This document shows, piece by piece, positions 63,981 to 64,000 of a DNA stretch of 64,000 nt. Position 1 is the first letter of the stretch; each line of letters starts with the position of its first letter. The stretch comes from Lachnospiraceae bacterium. GTDB lineage: Bacteria > Bacillota > Clostridia > Lachnospirales > Lachnospiraceae. Both the position numbers and the translations under genes were made by a program. Location: NCBI GenBank assembly GCA_017624855.1, contig JAGAMF010000006.1:1-64000 (forward strand), read 5' to 3'. The notes beneath the pieces were generated by a model, which did no database searches, had not been told where the DNA came from, and was given only the letters and a program-made list of their open reading frames with translations.

Positions 63981-64000
63981 AATTCCATAAAAAAGTTAAT

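Noticed and set aside
1..64000. CRISPR array
   Set aside because: No regularly spaced identical repeats of 25-37 nt were noticed on reading.

Overview
The window looks like a chromosomal segment of an anaerobic, low-to-moderate GC Firmicute of class Clostridia, most likely family Lachnospiraceae. Reasons: the order dGTPase-dnaG-rpoD-trmK-Nif3-like, the infC-rpmI-rplT attenuator operon with an AUU start, genes I recognise as the DUF5717/DUF5716 pair, purine-rich AGGAGG ribosome sites before nearly every gene, and strong bias to the + strand. No complete mobile element, integrase, CRISPR array or rRNA was found.

Layout. 1-7.1 kb is an accessory-looking, AT-rich patchwork: a ClpP paralogue, a small coiled-coil ORF, an XRE repressor with a palindromic operator, a DnaJ-type zinc-finger membrane protein, a CAP-domain lipoprotein, a 30-aa hydrophobic peptide, an orphan VirD4/TraG-like ATPase and a minus-strand SpoIID/peptidoglycan-binding protein. 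7.3-16.0 kb is a five-gene operon (DUF5717 giant protein, Hsp70/actin-like DUF5716 protein, TPR protein, two-TM coiled-coil protein, transglutaminase-domain protein), my first candidate for an undescribed system. 16.0-23.5 kb is a Dlt-like cell-surface acylation cassette (Asp/Glu racemase, adenylation enzyme, carrier protein, MBOAT acyltransferase, SGNH-like protein with Cys in place of the nucleophilic Ser, lipoprotein, Sel1-repeat protein), my second candidate. 23.7-30.8 kb holds small membrane and metal-binding proteins, thrS, a DUF1540 protein under a start-sequestering hairpin, and a CrtI-like oxidoreductase with its TetR regulator. 31.0-33.9 kb carries unknown genes, two of them behind sigma-D (flagellar-type) promoters.

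33.9-42.1 kb is housekeeping and transport (infC-rpmI-rplT, AI-2E family protein, OPT transporter, pepD, NhaC antiporter). 42.1-47.2 kb holds a MerR regulator, a flavin reductase-like protein, small zinc-ribbon proteins, a tRNA-Pro, an HD phosphohydrolase and a DUF2974 hydrolase. 47.3-53.2 kb is one 1967-residue DUF4011-type helicase with a Vsr-like nuclease domain. Two tRNA-Leu genes follow, then lrgAB, an ECF sigma factor with an RsiV-like anti-sigma, and the dgt-dnaG-rpoD-trmK-Nif3-nucleoside kinase run to the right edge. Envelope maintenance is a recurring theme: the Dlt-like cassette, SpoIID/PG-binding protein, transglutaminase protein, lrgAB and SigV/RsiV-like pair all act at or near the cell wall.
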